Source of the DNA: Candidatus Desulfovibrio intestinipullorum
GTDB lineage: Bacteria; Desulfobacterota; Desulfovibrionia; Desulfovibrionales; Desulfovibrionaceae
Length of the DNA stretch: 42,560 nucleotides
NCBI GenBank assembly: GCA_019113165.1
Contig: DXHV01000031.1
Location: 1 to 42,560, forward strand
Reading direction: 5' to 3'
Shown here: positions 42,223 through 42,560 of the stretch, piece after piece
Layout: each line of letters starts with the position of its first letter
How positions within the stretch are numbered: position 1 is the stretch's first letter
The notes under the pieces: generated by a model
What the model was told of the DNA's origin: nothing
The model's database searches: none
What the model saw: only the letters and a program-made list of their open reading frames with translations
Translations under genes and position numbers: made by a program

Positions 42223-42344
42223 ATTCAGGCGACGGATCGCGTTTCCTGTCCATGAAAAGGAAGGACTTCTACCACACCGTAGTTCACCGACTTCAAGTCT
42301 CCTACAGCCAAGGCAGTATGCAAATGGCCCCCTGTGATAAGGGG

Positions 42345-42429
42345 TGGTGGTGGGGGGTGGATTCGAACCACCGAAGTCACTGACGACAGATTTACAGTCT
42401 GTTCCCTTTGGCCGCTCGGGAACCCCACC
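42345..42429 (-). tRNA. tRNA-Tyr(GTA)
   Basis: 85-nt class II tRNA with encoded CCA (42345-42347). Acceptor GGTGGGG pairs with CCCCACC; the anticodon loop CTGTAAA gives GTA. It has a long variable arm. Confidence 0.96.
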
Positions 42430-42518
42430 ACGATGCAGTTGTATTTTTCTGGCTTGCTTTGAAGCGTTGCTCTATCAGACTTTTGTCCGATTTGCAAAGC
42501 AATCCATTATAATCAGTA

Positions 42519-42560
42519 TGGAGCTGGCGATGGGAATCGAACCTACAACCTGCTGATTAC
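42519..42560 (-). tRNA. tRNA-Thr, 3' part only (window edge)
   Basis: The 3' half of a tRNA with encoded CCA (42519-42521), acceptor 3' strand CGCCAGC, T-arm GTTCGATTC, and the end of the anticodon loop GTAA followed by the stem TCAGC. Anticodon bases 35-36 are GT, so the anticodon is NGT (threonine); base 34 lies just outside. Its position before tRNA-Tyr-Gly-tuf fits thrU-tyrU-glyT-tuf clusters elsewhere. Confidence 0.88.

Overview
The window looks like chromosomal DNA of a sulfate-reducing deltaproteobacterium of the Desulfovibrio type. The evidence is a DsrK/TmcB/HmcF-type heterodisulfide-reductase-like redox pair, the gene order ftsH-folP-cdaA-cdaR, GC-rich coding sequence, and close agreement of the housekeeping proteins with that group. 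This is inference from protein content, since no rRNA is present. Most of the window is core genome.

Layout, left to right. The 3' part of clpX (+) ends at a bidirectional terminator and faces the leftward operon ftsH-folP-cdaA-cdaR, which combines a membrane protease, folate synthesis and c-di-AMP synthesis. After a 0.9 kb gap with an AT-rich core comes a rightward REC/HD-GYP response regulator. Next is a ZraP-like periplasmic metal-binding protein with a good sigma-54 promoter. Then come leftward tRNA-Ser(CGA) and tRNA-Glu(CTC), a universal stress protein with a clear promoter, and proA-nadD. A two-RCK potassium channel and ilvA follow on the + strand.

From 16.5 to 24.8 kb lies a leftward, probably four-gene accessory operon. 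In transcription order it encodes a type I secretion ABC transporter with a C39-like domain, an HlyD-type adaptor, a two-TM PAS sensor whose C-terminal HD-GYP domain has lost its catalytic residues, and an unrecognised polytopic membrane protein. I consider this the most interesting system here. It resembles the Lap logic of adhesin export under cyclic-dinucleotide control, but with a dead HD-GYP in place of the GGDEF/EAL receptor. Neither secreted substrate nor outer-membrane TolC partner is present in the window.

From 25.3 to 27.8 kb is a two-gene membrane redox module: a NarI-like cytochrome b and a CCG-domain iron-sulfur protein. The rest is the classical translation/transcription block, all leftward: tRNA-Thr, tRNA-Tyr, tRNA-Gly, tuf, rpmG, tRNA-Trp, secE, nusG, rplK, rplA, rplJ, rplL, rpoB, rpoC. 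It carries a probable L10 leader, an rplL-rpoB attenuator-like hairpin, an unusually long rpoB-rpoC hairpin and a strong terminator after rpoC.

No insertion sequence, CRISPR array, phage gene or integrase was seen. Functions are assigned from recognised motifs and family resemblance only; no database search was possible.
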